Under the pieces are notes generated by a model that was not told where the DNA came from, searched no databases, and saw only the letters and a program-made list of their open reading frames with translations. The translations under genes and the position numbers were made by a program. Below, in pieces: positions 34,134-45,775 of a stretch of 64,000 nt of DNA; the first letter of the stretch is position 1; every line of letters starts with the position of its first letter. Source of the stretch: Ligilactobacillus cholophilus (GTDB lineage: Bacteria > Bacillota > Bacilli > Lactobacillales > Lactobacillaceae); assembly GCF_030389495.1 (NCBI RefSeq), contig NZ_CP127832.1, forward strand, positions 930,001 to 994,000. Reading direction: 5' to 3'.

Positions 34134-34143
34134 TTAATTCACC

Positions 34144-34533
34144 TTATTTCTTTGTATCCGCTGGATTACTTGGTTTAGTAACTTTATCAATACTTTTATC
34201 TTCGACTAAATCATCAGCAGTAATCCGAATCCCAACACGTGGTAGAAAGTTATTATTTGGAATCGCATAATTAGTAAACTCTGGATTGACTAACTTAACT
34301 TTTTGTCGGAAAGTAAAGTCTTTTTCTGGTGTATCAGCTGGCAAAACTACCGTATAGGCTTGACGTTGAGCAGTTGAAAAAACTTCATACCGGCGGTCTT
34401 TGATTTCTCCTGTTGGCTCACCGTTCTCATCAATTCCGATATTTTGTCCTTTGCTTTGTAAGAATTGTAATTCACCAAAAGTTTGATTAACATCAACATC
34501 AATACCATTTCTAAAAGTCATGTATCTTGTCAT
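34144..34533 (-). CDS. YdcP-family protein (DUF961; Tn916 Orf22-like)
   Basis: 129 residues. The family pattern (TFGELQFLQSKGQN, TYVVLPADTPEKDF-like segment, VKLVNPEF) is shared with the next protein upstream. Paired YdcP-like genes open the transfer operons of Tn916 and ICEBs1. In ICEBs1 the homologues assist element replication or processivity. AAAGGAG lies eight bases upstream of the ATG. It ends ten bases before the coupling protein gene. Confidence 0.85.
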   Translation of the reverse strand: MTRYMTFRNGIDVDVNQTFGELQFLQSKGQNIGIDENGEPTGEIKDRRYEVFSTAQRQAYTVVLPADTPEKDFTFRQKVKLVNPEFTNYAIPNNNFLPRVGIRITADDLVEDKSIDKVTKPSNPADTKK

Positions 34534-34536
34534 AAA

Positions 34537-34839
34537 TTATTCTCCTTTCTTGACAATATCTTTCGCACTTAAACGCCAGTAACTAATTGCTCGATTATCA
34601 CTCGTAGCTTGTCCTGCTGGTTCAAGTTTAGGTTCAACTAATTCAACTTCCGTATCAGGGTCAAAAGTTTTTGATCCCGCAATTACTGGAATTTGTACTT
34701 CTAATAAATCCTTTTGTTTTTCTGAAATTACATTATATTTAACCGCCGTTACACGCCGATTAGTTCTAACTTCTTCACCTTTACCTTGAAATAATAACTT
34801 ACCAAAAGTAGAAACCTTTGGAATTAAATATTCATTCAT
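34537..34839 (-). CDS. YdcP-family protein (DUF961; Tn916 Orf23-like)
   Basis: 100 residues from the ATG at 34839 (AAAGGA nine bases upstream; the ATG at 34848 touches that site). It contains STFGKLLFQGKGEEVRTNRR and LEVQIPVIAGSKTFDPD, paralogous to its neighbour downstream (three bases away). It is the first gene of the transfer operon. The terminator just upstream leaves no room for an obvious promoter, so transcription may come by read-through. Confidence 0.85.
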   Translation of the reverse strand: MNEYLIPKVSTFGKLLFQGKGEEVRTNRRVTAVKYNVISEKQKDLLEVQIPVIAGSKTFDPDTEVELVEPKLEPAGQATSDNRAISYWRLSAKDIVKKGE

Positions 34840-34860
34840 AGTTTTCATTCCTTTCCAAAA

Positions 34861-34888
34861 TAAAAAGAGCTATTCTAAGTAGCTCTTA
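34861..34888 (-). terminator. Terminator of the membrane protein gene at the head of the element
   Basis: The stem AAGAGCTA/TAGCTCTT with a seven-base loop and trailing T on the minus strand lies 12 bases after the stop of the 243-residue protein gene and in front of the transfer operon. Confidence 0.7.
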
Positions 34889-34899
34889 AATAGTATTAT

Positions 34900-35631
34900 T
34901 TAATTTTCTTTCTCAGATTCTATAATATGTTTTATTTTAATTTTAAATGATTCATTTTCTATCTTCTCTTTTATATCTTTAACCGTTGGAATTATCCAAA
35001 ATCCTAAAACAGGTACTAAAAATAATTCTATCAAATCACAGTTACAATCTAAAATGATAAATAAAGATGTAAATATTAATTCATATTTTATAAAAATGAA
35101 AATAAATTTTATTCCCCTAATATTATCGACTTTCATAATAGGATTATTTATAAAATTTTTTTTGTATTGATAAATTGCTGAAAATATATCAATTAATCCT
35201 AATGATAATACTAATGTTACTAAAATAAGTAAAGTATCAAAACCACTATTTTTAATAGGGTCATATAATATTTTAATAAATAATTCCATTAGGTCATTAT
35301 CAATATAACTCTTATTGCTAAATAAGAGCATTATAAGTAAAATGAAACCAGTATTGTAAATTCCATTTAAAAATTTATAATATTTATAATATTTTGTTTT
35401 ACACATGGATAAAGATAAATATATATATTTGTAATTAAAGATTATATATGTTGTAACACTTACATATAGCATATAACCCAAAACAAAATAATTCGAAGTA
35501 GTTGTTAATATACTTTGCCAATAGTTAATAGTCAACATAGCTATGCAAAATATATGCAATAAAATAATTTTTGAGGCCTTGCTGTCTATATTTTTAAAAT
35601 AATCTTTAATTTTAAAACAATACTTTTTCAA
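34900..35631 (-). CDS. Unknown polytopic membrane protein
   Basis: 243 residues with about six membrane segments (near 23-40, 44-63, 92-103, 134-156, 175-195 and 200-215). Both ends are hydrophilic and cytoplasmic, and the Cys/Asn/Tyr content is high. I do not recognise a family. Its base composition is very AT-rich, like the cargo genes. It lies at the outer edge of the element, before the transfer operon, and ends at its own terminator, so it is probably an accessory gene. Confidence 0.55.
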   Translation of the reverse strand: MKKYCFKIKDYFKNIDSKASKIILLHIFCIAMLTINYWQSILTTTSNYFVLGYMLYVSVTTYIIFNYKYIYLSLSMCKTKYYKYYKFLNGIYNTGFILLIMLLFSNKSYIDNDLMELFIKILYDPIKNSGFDTLLILVTLVLSLGLIDIFSAIYQYKKNFINNPIMKVDNIRGIKFIFIFIKYELIFTSLFIILDCNCDLIELFLVPVLGFWIIPTVKDIKEKIENESFKIKIKHIIESEKEN

Positions 35632-35796
35632 AAAAATTACTCCTATCTAAAATATTATTAAAAATCAAAACATAGCAGTTATTTATTTTCAAATTTTTTA
35701 TTAAATATCCATCATGGAGTTTCGCACATTATAGTAAAAATAAAAATTATTCTTGTTAAATCATACTATATAAATCAAAAAATGGTTATATTAAAC

Positions 35797-35930
35797 TATA
35801 ATGTATATTTAGAGATAAAAACACAGTTTTGGTTGGTAGTCCAAACATAAACTATTATTTTTAATATTTATTAGTAACCTTCCTCCGGGTCGTTCATTCT
35901 CTATCTTATTAAATCTAAGGAGGAATTATC
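35797..35930 (+). promoter_or_regulatory. Leader of yjdF with candidate yjdF-type riboswitch
   Basis: TATAAT (35797-35802) is followed by a leader of about 120 bases with a hairpin (TTTGG/CCAAA). Near the gene, TTCCTCC (35880-35886) is complementary to the ribosome binding site GGAGGAA (35919-35925). A known RNA motif that senses azaaromatic compounds lies upstream of yjdF genes in Firmicutes and acts on translation. The context and the hidden ribosome site agree with it, but I could not check the consensus fold. The gap 35632-35796 shows nothing further. Confidence 0.45.
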
Positions 35931-36356
35931 ATGACTAATTGCTTAAAGTTAACTATCATTTTTGATGCTCCTTTCTATAAAGGAATCTTTGAAAATCAAA
36001 TTGATAATAAATATTTTGTTGCTGCTATAAATTTAGGAACATCTGAACCTAAGATTCGTGATATTTATCAACTAATCTTGCAAAGATGGCAAACTATATC
36101 TTTTTACGCCAGTTCAAGAGAATCATCACAAGTTATTAAGAATATTAGCGTAAAAAAAATGCAAAAACAAGCTCGCCAAAATAAACACAAAATTCTAAAA
36201 TTTCACGGTACCAAGGCACAACAAGTTTTACAAGCTCAACATAATAATCTCAAACTGCAACGCAAACAAATACATAAGCAGCAACAACTCTTAATTAAAC
36301 AACAACAATTTGAATTAAAACAACTAAAGCGTCAAGAAAAACATAAAGGACATTAA
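35931..36356 (+). CDS. yjdF: YjdF family protein (DUF2992)
   Basis: 141 residues. The N-terminal half (LKLTIIFDAPFYKGIFE...) is the YjdF/DUF2992 domain. The second half is a long Gln/Lys/His-rich helix (LKLQRKQIHKQQQLLIKQQQ). The function is not established; the family is controlled by a riboswitch for azaaromatic compounds, suggesting a role in handling toxic aromatics. AGGAGG is upstream of the ATG. It is the only plus-strand gene in the left half and may be chromosomal rather than part of the element. Confidence 0.85.
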   Translation: MTNCLKLTIIFDAPFYKGIFENQIDNKYFVAAINLGTSEPKIRDIYQLILQRWQTISFYASSRESSQVIKNISVKKMQKQARQNKHKILKFHGTKAQQVLQAQHNNLKLQRKQIHKQQQLLIKQQQFELKQLKRQEKHKGH

Positions 36357-36400
36357 TTATTTCTATATTTTCTCTAATCATATAACTATAATTTATAAAT

Positions 36401-36466
36401 AAAAAAGTCTTTGATTATTTTTAGTATCTTCATTTGATACGATCAAAACATCAAAGACTTTTTTTA
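36401..36466 (+). terminator. Terminator of yjdF
   Basis: AAAAAAGTCTTTGAT (36401-36415) pairs with ATCAAAGACTTTTTT (36450-36464) and encloses a smaller hairpin (GTATC/GATAC). T residues follow on the plus strand. Confidence 0.7.
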
Positions 36467-36560
36467 TTATTGATTATTTTTCTATAATCTTCTAATAAAA
36501 ATGAATTTAAATGGTTGTCTTGTTTTCATAAATAATATCTTTTTATTAATTTTTACTTAA

Positions 36561-36590
36561 AAAATCCTAGATTATAAAGATCTAGGATTA
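36561..36590 (-). terminator. Second terminator-like hairpin between tRNA operon and yjdF
   Basis: The stem AATCCTAGA/TCTAGGATT is followed by a T run on the minus strand. Further right (36630-36690) are short repeats of TTTATGTGTTT with an inverted copy. I see no gene between 36467 and 36759. Confidence 0.5.
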
Positions 36591-36722
36591 AAGACTAAAA
36601 GTTAAAATATAAAAGTATACAACTCATAATTCAAATTTTTATGTGTTTTCTGTGTGTTTTTATGTGTTTACTAGTACTAAAACACATAAATTTTACTTAT
36701 TAATATAAACATAAAAGCCTAA

Positions 36723-36753
36723 TAAAAAAGGATTCTTTATAATTAAGAATCCT
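36723..36753 (-). terminator. Terminator of the rRNA-tRNA operon
   Basis: The stem AGGATTCTT/AAGAATCCT is followed by six T on the minus strand, seven bases after tRNA-Leu. Confidence 0.75.
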
Positions 36754-36759
36754 AATAAA

Positions 36760-36844
36760 TACCGGTGATCGGGGTCGAACCGATACGTCCTCAACGGACA
36801 CTGGATTTTGAGTCCAGCGCGTCTGCCAATTCCGCCACACCGGC
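36760..36844 (-). tRNA. tRNA-Leu (CAA)
   Basis: 85 bases with acceptor GCCGGTG/CACCGGT, a long variable arm and anticodon CAA. It is the last gene of the tRNA cluster downstream of the rRNA operon. Confidence 0.95.
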
Positions 36845-36889
36845 ATAATCAGATATGGTAACGCCTTTAAAATCCAAGCATTCAATTAA

Positions 36890-36960
<71 letters not shown>

Positions 36961-36985
36961 ATCAAAAAGGAACAAATCCTTAAAA

Positions 36986-37057
36986 TTGGGCTAGCTGGAT
37001 TCGAACCAGCGCATAAAGGAGTCAAAGTCCTTTGCCTTACCGCTTGGCCATAGCCCA
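36986..37057 (-). tRNA. tRNA-Gln (TTG)
   Basis: Acceptor TGGGCTA/TAGCCCA; anticodon TTG. 72 bases. Confidence 0.95.
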
Positions 37058-37065
37058 ATAAAAAA

Positions 37066-37142
37066 GGGCGATAGATGGGATTCGAACCCATGCGTGCCGG
37101 TGCCACAAACCGGTGTGTTAACCAACCTTCACCACTATCGCC
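37066..37142 (-). tRNA. tRNA-His (GTG)
   Basis: Acceptor GGCGATA/TATCGCC with discriminator C and anticodon GTG. The extra 5' G of tRNA-His is not encoded directly before the acceptor. Confidence 0.95.
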
Positions 37143-37156
37143 ATCAAAATAATAAG

Positions 37157-37227
37157 CAGGGATAGTAGGAATTGAACCCACACCGACGGTTTTGGAGACC
37201 GTAGTTCTACCTTTAAACTATATCCCT
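37157..37227 (-). tRNA. tRNA-Trp (CCA)
   Basis: Acceptor AGGGATA/TATCCCT; anticodon CCA; discriminator G. 71 bases. Confidence 0.95.
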
Positions 37228-37237
37228 ATAATAAAAA

Positions 37238-37320
37238 TGGAGGGGAGTGGATTCGAACCACCGAACCCGAAGGAGCGGATTTACAGTCCGCCGCGTTTAG
37301 CCAGACTTCGCTACCCCTCC
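37238..37320 (-). tRNA. tRNA-Tyr (GTA)
   Basis: Acceptor GGAGGGG/CCCCTCC, a long variable arm and anticodon GTA. 83 bases. Confidence 0.95.
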
Positions 37321-37324
37321 GTGG

Positions 37325-37397
37325 TGGCGCGGGACAGAATCGAACTGCCGACACAAGGAGCTTCAATCCTTTGCTCTACCGACTGAGCTACCGAGCC
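37325..37397 (-). tRNA. tRNA-Phe (GAA), atypical
   Basis: Acceptor GGCTCGG against CCGCGCC has a T4-C69 mismatch. The anticodon loop is TTGAAGC, so positions 37-38 are G and C instead of the usual two A. CCA is encoded after the discriminator base. The rest of the cloverleaf pairs well. It may be a diverged copy; whether another tRNA-Phe gene exists cannot be seen here. The 66 bases between it and tRNA-Val are AT-rich. In related genomes tRNA-Met and tRNA-Asp often lie at that place, but none is present. Confidence 0.85.
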
Positions 37398-37463
37398 ACA
37401 ACTACATATTAATGATAACATATATTTTGTTAAAACACAAATTAAATTTAAATTAATTTGCAA

Positions 37464-37536
37464 TGGAGGATACAGGGTTCGAACCTGTGACCCCCTGCTT
37501 GTAAGGCAGATGCTCTCCCAGCTGAGCTAATCCTCC
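37464..37536 (-). tRNA. tRNA-Val (TAC)
   Basis: Acceptor GGAGGAT/ATCCTCC; anticodon TAC. 73 bases. Confidence 0.95.
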
Positions 37537-37541
37537 ATAAA

Positions 37542-37613
37542 TGACCCGTACGGGATTTGAACCCATGTTACCGCCGTGAAAGGGCGGTGTCTTAACCACT
37601 TGACCAACGGGTC
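37542..37613 (-). tRNA. tRNA-Glu (TTC)
   Basis: Acceptor GACCCGT/ACGGGTC; anticodon TTC. 72 bases. Confidence 0.95.
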
Positions 37614-37625
37614 AGAATTATCTTA

Positions 37626-37717
37626 CGGAGAGTAAGGGATTCGAACCCTTGAAACAGGTCATTACCCGTTTACATGATTTCCAATCATGCTCCTTCGGCC
37701 AACTCGGACAACTCTCC
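37626..37717 (-). tRNA. tRNA-Ser (GGA)
   Basis: 92 bases with a long variable arm; acceptor GGAGAGT/ACTCTCC; anticodon GGA. Confidence 0.95.
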
Positions 37718-37730
37718 ATAATATATCAAA

Positions 37731-37803
37731 CTCCGGCAGGCGGACTCGAACCGTCGACACCCTGATTAACAGTCAGATGCTCTACCAACTGAGCTATGCC
37801 GGA
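37731..37803 (-). tRNA. tRNA-Asn (GTT)
   Basis: Acceptor TCCGGCA/TGCCGGA; anticodon GTT. It is the first tRNA after the 5S gene. Confidence 0.95.
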
Positions 37804-37811
37804 ATAATTAA

Positions 37812-37928
37812 GCACGGCGACTTCCTACCCTTGCAAGAGGCGTTCCTCTAACTACTATCGGCGTTTTGAAGCTTAACTTCTGTGTTCGGAATGGAAACAG
37901 GTGTATCCTTCAAGCCATCATCACCGCA
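37812..37928 (-). rRNA. rrf: 5S ribosomal RNA
   Basis: About 117 bases, from TGCGGTGATGATGGC to GTCGCCGTGC, with the conserved CCGAAC stretch. It lies about 80 bases after the 23S gene. The ends are approximate. Confidence 0.95.
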
Positions 37929-38007
37929 CTTTGTGCTTTTGAGAAAACCTTGTTCTCTCAAAACTAGCTAATAATTTATTCTTTTGACCTTCACCGCTTT
38001 TTTAACC

Positions 38008-40919
<2,912 letters not shown>

Positions 40920-41068
40920 GAACTGATTTGATCAGTTGGTTTATGAGTTTAGCGAATTAAGAACTTTGATTCTTGTTAAAACTCTTAAAAACGCGGTGTT
41001 CTCGGTTTATTAAGAAATAAATTATTATCTAGTTTTCAAAGAACAAGTTTGATGAACTAATTCATCAA

Positions 41069-41141
41069 TGGAGCCTAGGAGAGTCGAACTCCTGACCTCC
41101 TGCGTGCAAAGCAGGCGCTCTCCCAACTGAGCTAAGGCCCC
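41069..41141 (-). tRNA. tRNA-Ala (TGC) in the 16S-23S spacer
   Basis: Anticodon TGC. The acceptor GGGGCCT/AGGCTCC has one C-T mismatch at position 5-68 as read. No tRNA-Ile accompanies it in the spacer. Confidence 0.93.
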
Positions 41142-41196
41142 GAAATAGATCTCTCAAAACTGAATAAGTTTCGACAATGTGCAGTTTCCGTATTTT

Positions 41197-42770
<1,574 letters not shown>

Positions 42771-42908
42771 GTTTTGTGACTCATAAATTTTACTAGCGAA
42801 TTGACTTCGCAAATGTTTTTGCATTCATTTTCATGAATTGCCCTGCACATTTGTTCATCGAAACATATTCAGTTTTCAAAGATCTATCGTTTGAATAATG
42901 CATGAACA

Positions 42909-42938
42909 ATTATATCATGTTCACCTTTTTAATGTCAA
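42909..42938 (-). promoter_or_regulatory. rRNA operon promoter P2
   Basis: On the minus strand TTGACA, 18 bases and TATAAT with an extended -10 (TGA before it), about 140 bases upstream of 16S. Confidence 0.75.
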
Positions 42939-42967
42939 CACATTTTTTAATGCGAAACAATAATTTA

Positions 42968-42996
42968 ATTATACCAGATATAACAACATATATCAA
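42968..42996 (-). promoter_or_regulatory. rRNA operon promoter P1
   Basis: On the minus strand TTGATA, 17 bases and TATAAT preceded by TGG (extended -10). Tandem with P2, as usual for Bacillota rRNA operons. The gap 42771-43111 holds these promoters and AT-rich leader sequence only. Confidence 0.7.
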
Positions 42997-43111
42997 GGAT
43001 AAATATTTATCAAATGAAATATTTAATTATTTCACTGACAACATTTAATATATTACCAACATTAATATTAAACGTCAACACTTTTTTCAAAAAAAATTAT
43101 TTTTTTGAAAT

Positions 43112-43150
43112 AAAAAAAGACCAAGCTTTAATATAGCTTAGTCTTTTTTT
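43112..43150 (-). terminator. Terminator of ltaS
   Basis: AAAAAAAGACCAAGCT and AGCTTAGTCTTTTTTT pair around a short loop, directly after the ltaS stop. T runs on both sides would also let it protect against transcription from the other side. Confidence 0.75.
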
Positions 43151-43151
43151 A

Positions 43152-45260
43152 TTAATGCGCCGTAGAATATTCTTTATATAACTCTTTATTTGAAATATTT
43201 TTCAGTTCTGGAGCATCAGTTTGAAAATCATTTACAGTAGTTTTTCCACCATTCTCAGCTAATACACTAGTTGGATATTTCTTTTGATCTTTCTCTAACT
43301 GTTTAATTCCAGCATTATAATTATAATTATAATCTGCCTTATCTACGTTCTTAAATCCTTTTGGATGATAGAATCTTAACAAATCTCCAGTAATAATTTG
43401 ATCAGAAATATCTAATTGCTTATCTACATTTTCTTGTTGTTGATCTACCCATTCTTTTTGTTGAGTATTTAATTTATCAGTAACAACTTCACCCTTATTA
43501 TTATAGACTTTGCTTCCAATTTTTGAGAAAGTTGGAGATACAAAATCACCATTACGAAATGCTACAGTTTGACTATGCTTAGGATTTAATAAATCTTGCC
43601 CAAGCATTAAGTATTGACTATCTTTAATACCTAATAAATCTAACAATGTTGGCATCACATCAATTTCGCCACCATATGTATGATTTACACCGCCCTTTAA
43701 TCCAGGACCATAGATCATAAATGGAACTTTTTGGAACATTGCTAAATCATAGCTATTTACAGATTTCTTGCCTAATAATTCCGCAATTGCCTTAGGATGA
43801 TTATTAGATATACCATAGTGATCACCGTATACAACAATCATTGAATTTTCATATAAGCCTGTCTTCTTTAAATAATCAATAAATTCACCAAAACTTTGAT
43901 CTAAATAACGAGCAGTTTGAACATAACCATCAACTGTATCATCACCTGTCTTAGTCTTAGAAATAGTTTGATTCTTCTTATCTAATTCATATGGATAATG
44001 ATTAGTCAATGTGATAATTTTTGCATAAAATGGTTGAGGTAACTGTTGTATATAGTTCACAGCTTGTTTTAAAAAGATTTTATCTTTTAATCCATATCCA
44101 ACATTATAATCTTCCTTGCTTGTAAAATAATTTTTATCGAAGAAGTAATCATAACCCCATGCTTTATATGTATTAATTCTGTTCCAAAAACTACCTACGT
44201 CTCCATGAAATGAAGCTGTAGTGTAACCATGCTGATCTAAAATTGCTGGCATTGCATTAAATGTATTAGAACCACCATACTCTGTCATAACAGATCCTGA
44301 TGGTAACCCATATAGAGAGTTTTCTAACATTGTTTCTGCATCTGAAGTTTTTCCTTGTCCAACTTGATTAAAGAAATTATCAAATGCAAGTGTATTTTTA
44401 TTATGATAGAAAGCATTTATATTCGGAGTGACTTCTTGTCCATCCCATTTATAATCAATCATAAATTGTTGAAAACTTTCTAGGTGAATTACAAAAACAT
44501 TTTTTCCCTTTTCTTTTCCATAATATTCCATATTAGGCGGTAAATAATTCTTTTTAGCATATTTCAAAGCTTTGTCTAAATCGCTTTTCTTTGCATTTCT
44601 TCTTGTTTGAGTTTGCTTAATTGTTTGATATGAATTATACCCAGCATAAAAATTCATTCCCAAATATTTAACAATATAATTATTATCAAATGTTCTTGTT
44701 AATAATTGAGGACGATCTTTATCTGCAACTCCTAAATTAATACCAAATAAAATAATACCAGAAATCACAGAAATTAAGCCTTGACGATAACGTACAGGCC
44801 TGTGATCTATTTTAATAACCTTCGCAATAAGCAATACAGTTAACACAACTACATCAAGGAATACTAAAAAATCTGTTGGATGTATAATTTTCATTATACT
44901 TAATCCTAAGTTATTAGATACCGCTCCTGTTGATTTAACTACACCTAATGTAATAAAATCTGAAAATTCACGATAATACAAAATGTTTGCAAATAACCAA
45001 ATAGATTCAATCCAATCAATTACCATCATAATCCAATACGATGTTTTCCCTCGGAAAAATAATGCAATTCCAAACAAAATTAATGCAAACGGAATTGGAT
45101 TAACAACTAATAAAATATTTTGAATTGTACCAGATACACCTAACGTAAAGTCAGTTTGATATGCAACATACGTTTTAAGCCAAAATAGTACAATTACTAA
45201 TGCAAAAAATCCTAATTTTTTATTGAAAAAATTTTGGATATTTTTTAATGCTGTACGCAT
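43152..45260 (-). CDS. ltaS: Lipoteichoic acid synthase LtaS
   Basis: 702 residues from the ATG at 45260 (GGAGG eight bases upstream); a GTG at 45275 overlaps that site. Five N-terminal membrane segments (up to about residue 190) precede an extracellular sulfatase-like domain. The manganese ligands and catalytic Thr are visible: Glu in IHLESFQ, Thr in GQGKTSDAE, Asp-His in YGDHYG. It polymerises glycerol phosphate from phosphatidylglycerol onto the glycolipid anchor outside the membrane. The anchor enzymes LafA and LafB are encoded a few kb upstream. Confidence 0.95.
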   Translation of the reverse strand: MRTALKNIQNFFNKKLGFFALVIVLFWLKTYVAYQTDFTLGVSGTIQNILLVVNPIPFALILFGIALFFRGKTSYWIMMVIDWIESIWLFANILYYREFSDFITLGVVKSTGAVSNNLGLSIMKIIHPTDFLVFLDVVVLTVLLIAKVIKIDHRPVRYRQGLISVISGIILFGINLGVADKDRPQLLTRTFDNNYIVKYLGMNFYAGYNSYQTIKQTQTRRNAKKSDLDKALKYAKKNYLPPNMEYYGKEKGKNVFVIHLESFQQFMIDYKWDGQEVTPNINAFYHNKNTLAFDNFFNQVGQGKTSDAETMLENSLYGLPSGSVMTEYGGSNTFNAMPAILDQHGYTTASFHGDVGSFWNRINTYKAWGYDYFFDKNYFTSKEDYNVGYGLKDKIFLKQAVNYIQQLPQPFYAKIITLTNHYPYELDKKNQTISKTKTGDDTVDGYVQTARYLDQSFGEFIDYLKKTGLYENSMIVVYGDHYGISNNHPKAIAELLGKKSVNSYDLAMFQKVPFMIYGPGLKGGVNHTYGGEIDVMPTLLDLLGIKDSQYLMLGQDLLNPKHSQTVAFRNGDFVSPTFSKIGSKVYNNKGEVVTDKLNTQQKEWVDQQQENVDKQLDISDQIITGDLLRFYHPKGFKNVDKADYNYNYNAGIKQLEKDQKKYPTSVLAENGGKTTVNDFQTDAPELKNISNKELYKEYSTAH

Positions 45261-45335
45261 TTTTTGTGCCTCCACGTTTAAATTATTAAAAAAGATATGA
45301 CATTTACGCCATACTTTTTTAATTTAAATATTTAA

Positions 45336-45569
45336 TTAATCAACTAATAAATCATAAATTTCAAGAGCAGCTAAATCAATATTATCAAATTCAAATCTTT
45401 GTTTAGTTGCAACTTCTTCTAAAGTGAATGTTTCACTAGCAGGATTATATGTTACAATCCCACGTTCATCTCCATCCTTTTCAAAGCGACGTGACTGTAC
45501 TTCACTTCCAGAAGCTTTCATCATTGCATCTAATCGTGAAATGATAGCTACAAGTTGAGATTTTTCCAT
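45336..45569 (-). CDS. ykuJ: YkuJ family protein (DUF1797)
   Basis: 77 residues with the family pattern (SQLVAIISRLDAMMKA, RRFEKDGDERGIVTYNP). It is a small cytoplasmic protein of unknown function that is common in Bacilli. It lies alone between ltaS and the YbhN-like gene. The gap 45570-45775 is AT-rich and shows no other gene. Confidence 0.85.
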   Translation of the reverse strand: MEKSQLVAIISRLDAMMKASGSEVQSRRFEKDGDERGIVTYNPASETFTLEEVATKQRFEFDNIDLAALEIYDLLVD

Positions 45570-45775
45570 AGTTAAGTCCTCTTTCTTTTTATAAATTCAT
45601 CCTCGGTCAAAAAATAAGCAACCATTGACATTTTAGCAAATTTTGCGCCATCATAATAGACCAAATAAATAAATTCATAAGAATTTAACAAAATAACCAT
45701 TATAAAAGCACAATTTAACAAAAAAATGTTGTCAAACTATTAAATAAAATTCAATAATTCGCAACATTAACTAAA

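Larger units (their letters stand above)
1..35900 (-). mobile_element. Tn916/ICEBs1-type integrative conjugative element (left end outside window)
   Basis: The gene order YdcP-YdcP-FtsK-oriT-MobT-...-TcpC-TcpD-TcpE-ArdA-VirB4-VirB6-NlpC/P60, closed by a sigma factor/HTH pair, is that of the Tn916 superfamily (orf23 to orf13, then orf7/orf8). Cargo sits between the transfer genes and orf7, where Tn916 carries tetM. No integrase or excisionase gene is in the window; by synteny they should lie left of base 1. The right boundary is uncertain. It is placed between the 243-aa membrane protein gene and yjdF, but an end as far right as about 36,700 is possible. No direct repeat could be tested because the left end is missing. 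No orf9-type repressor gene was seen. Confidence 0.85.

Noticed and set aside
36620-36690. Short repeats of TTTATGTGTTT with an inverted copy, considered as the right end of the element
   Set aside because: The left end is not in the window, so no matching repeat can be shown; the boundary is left open.
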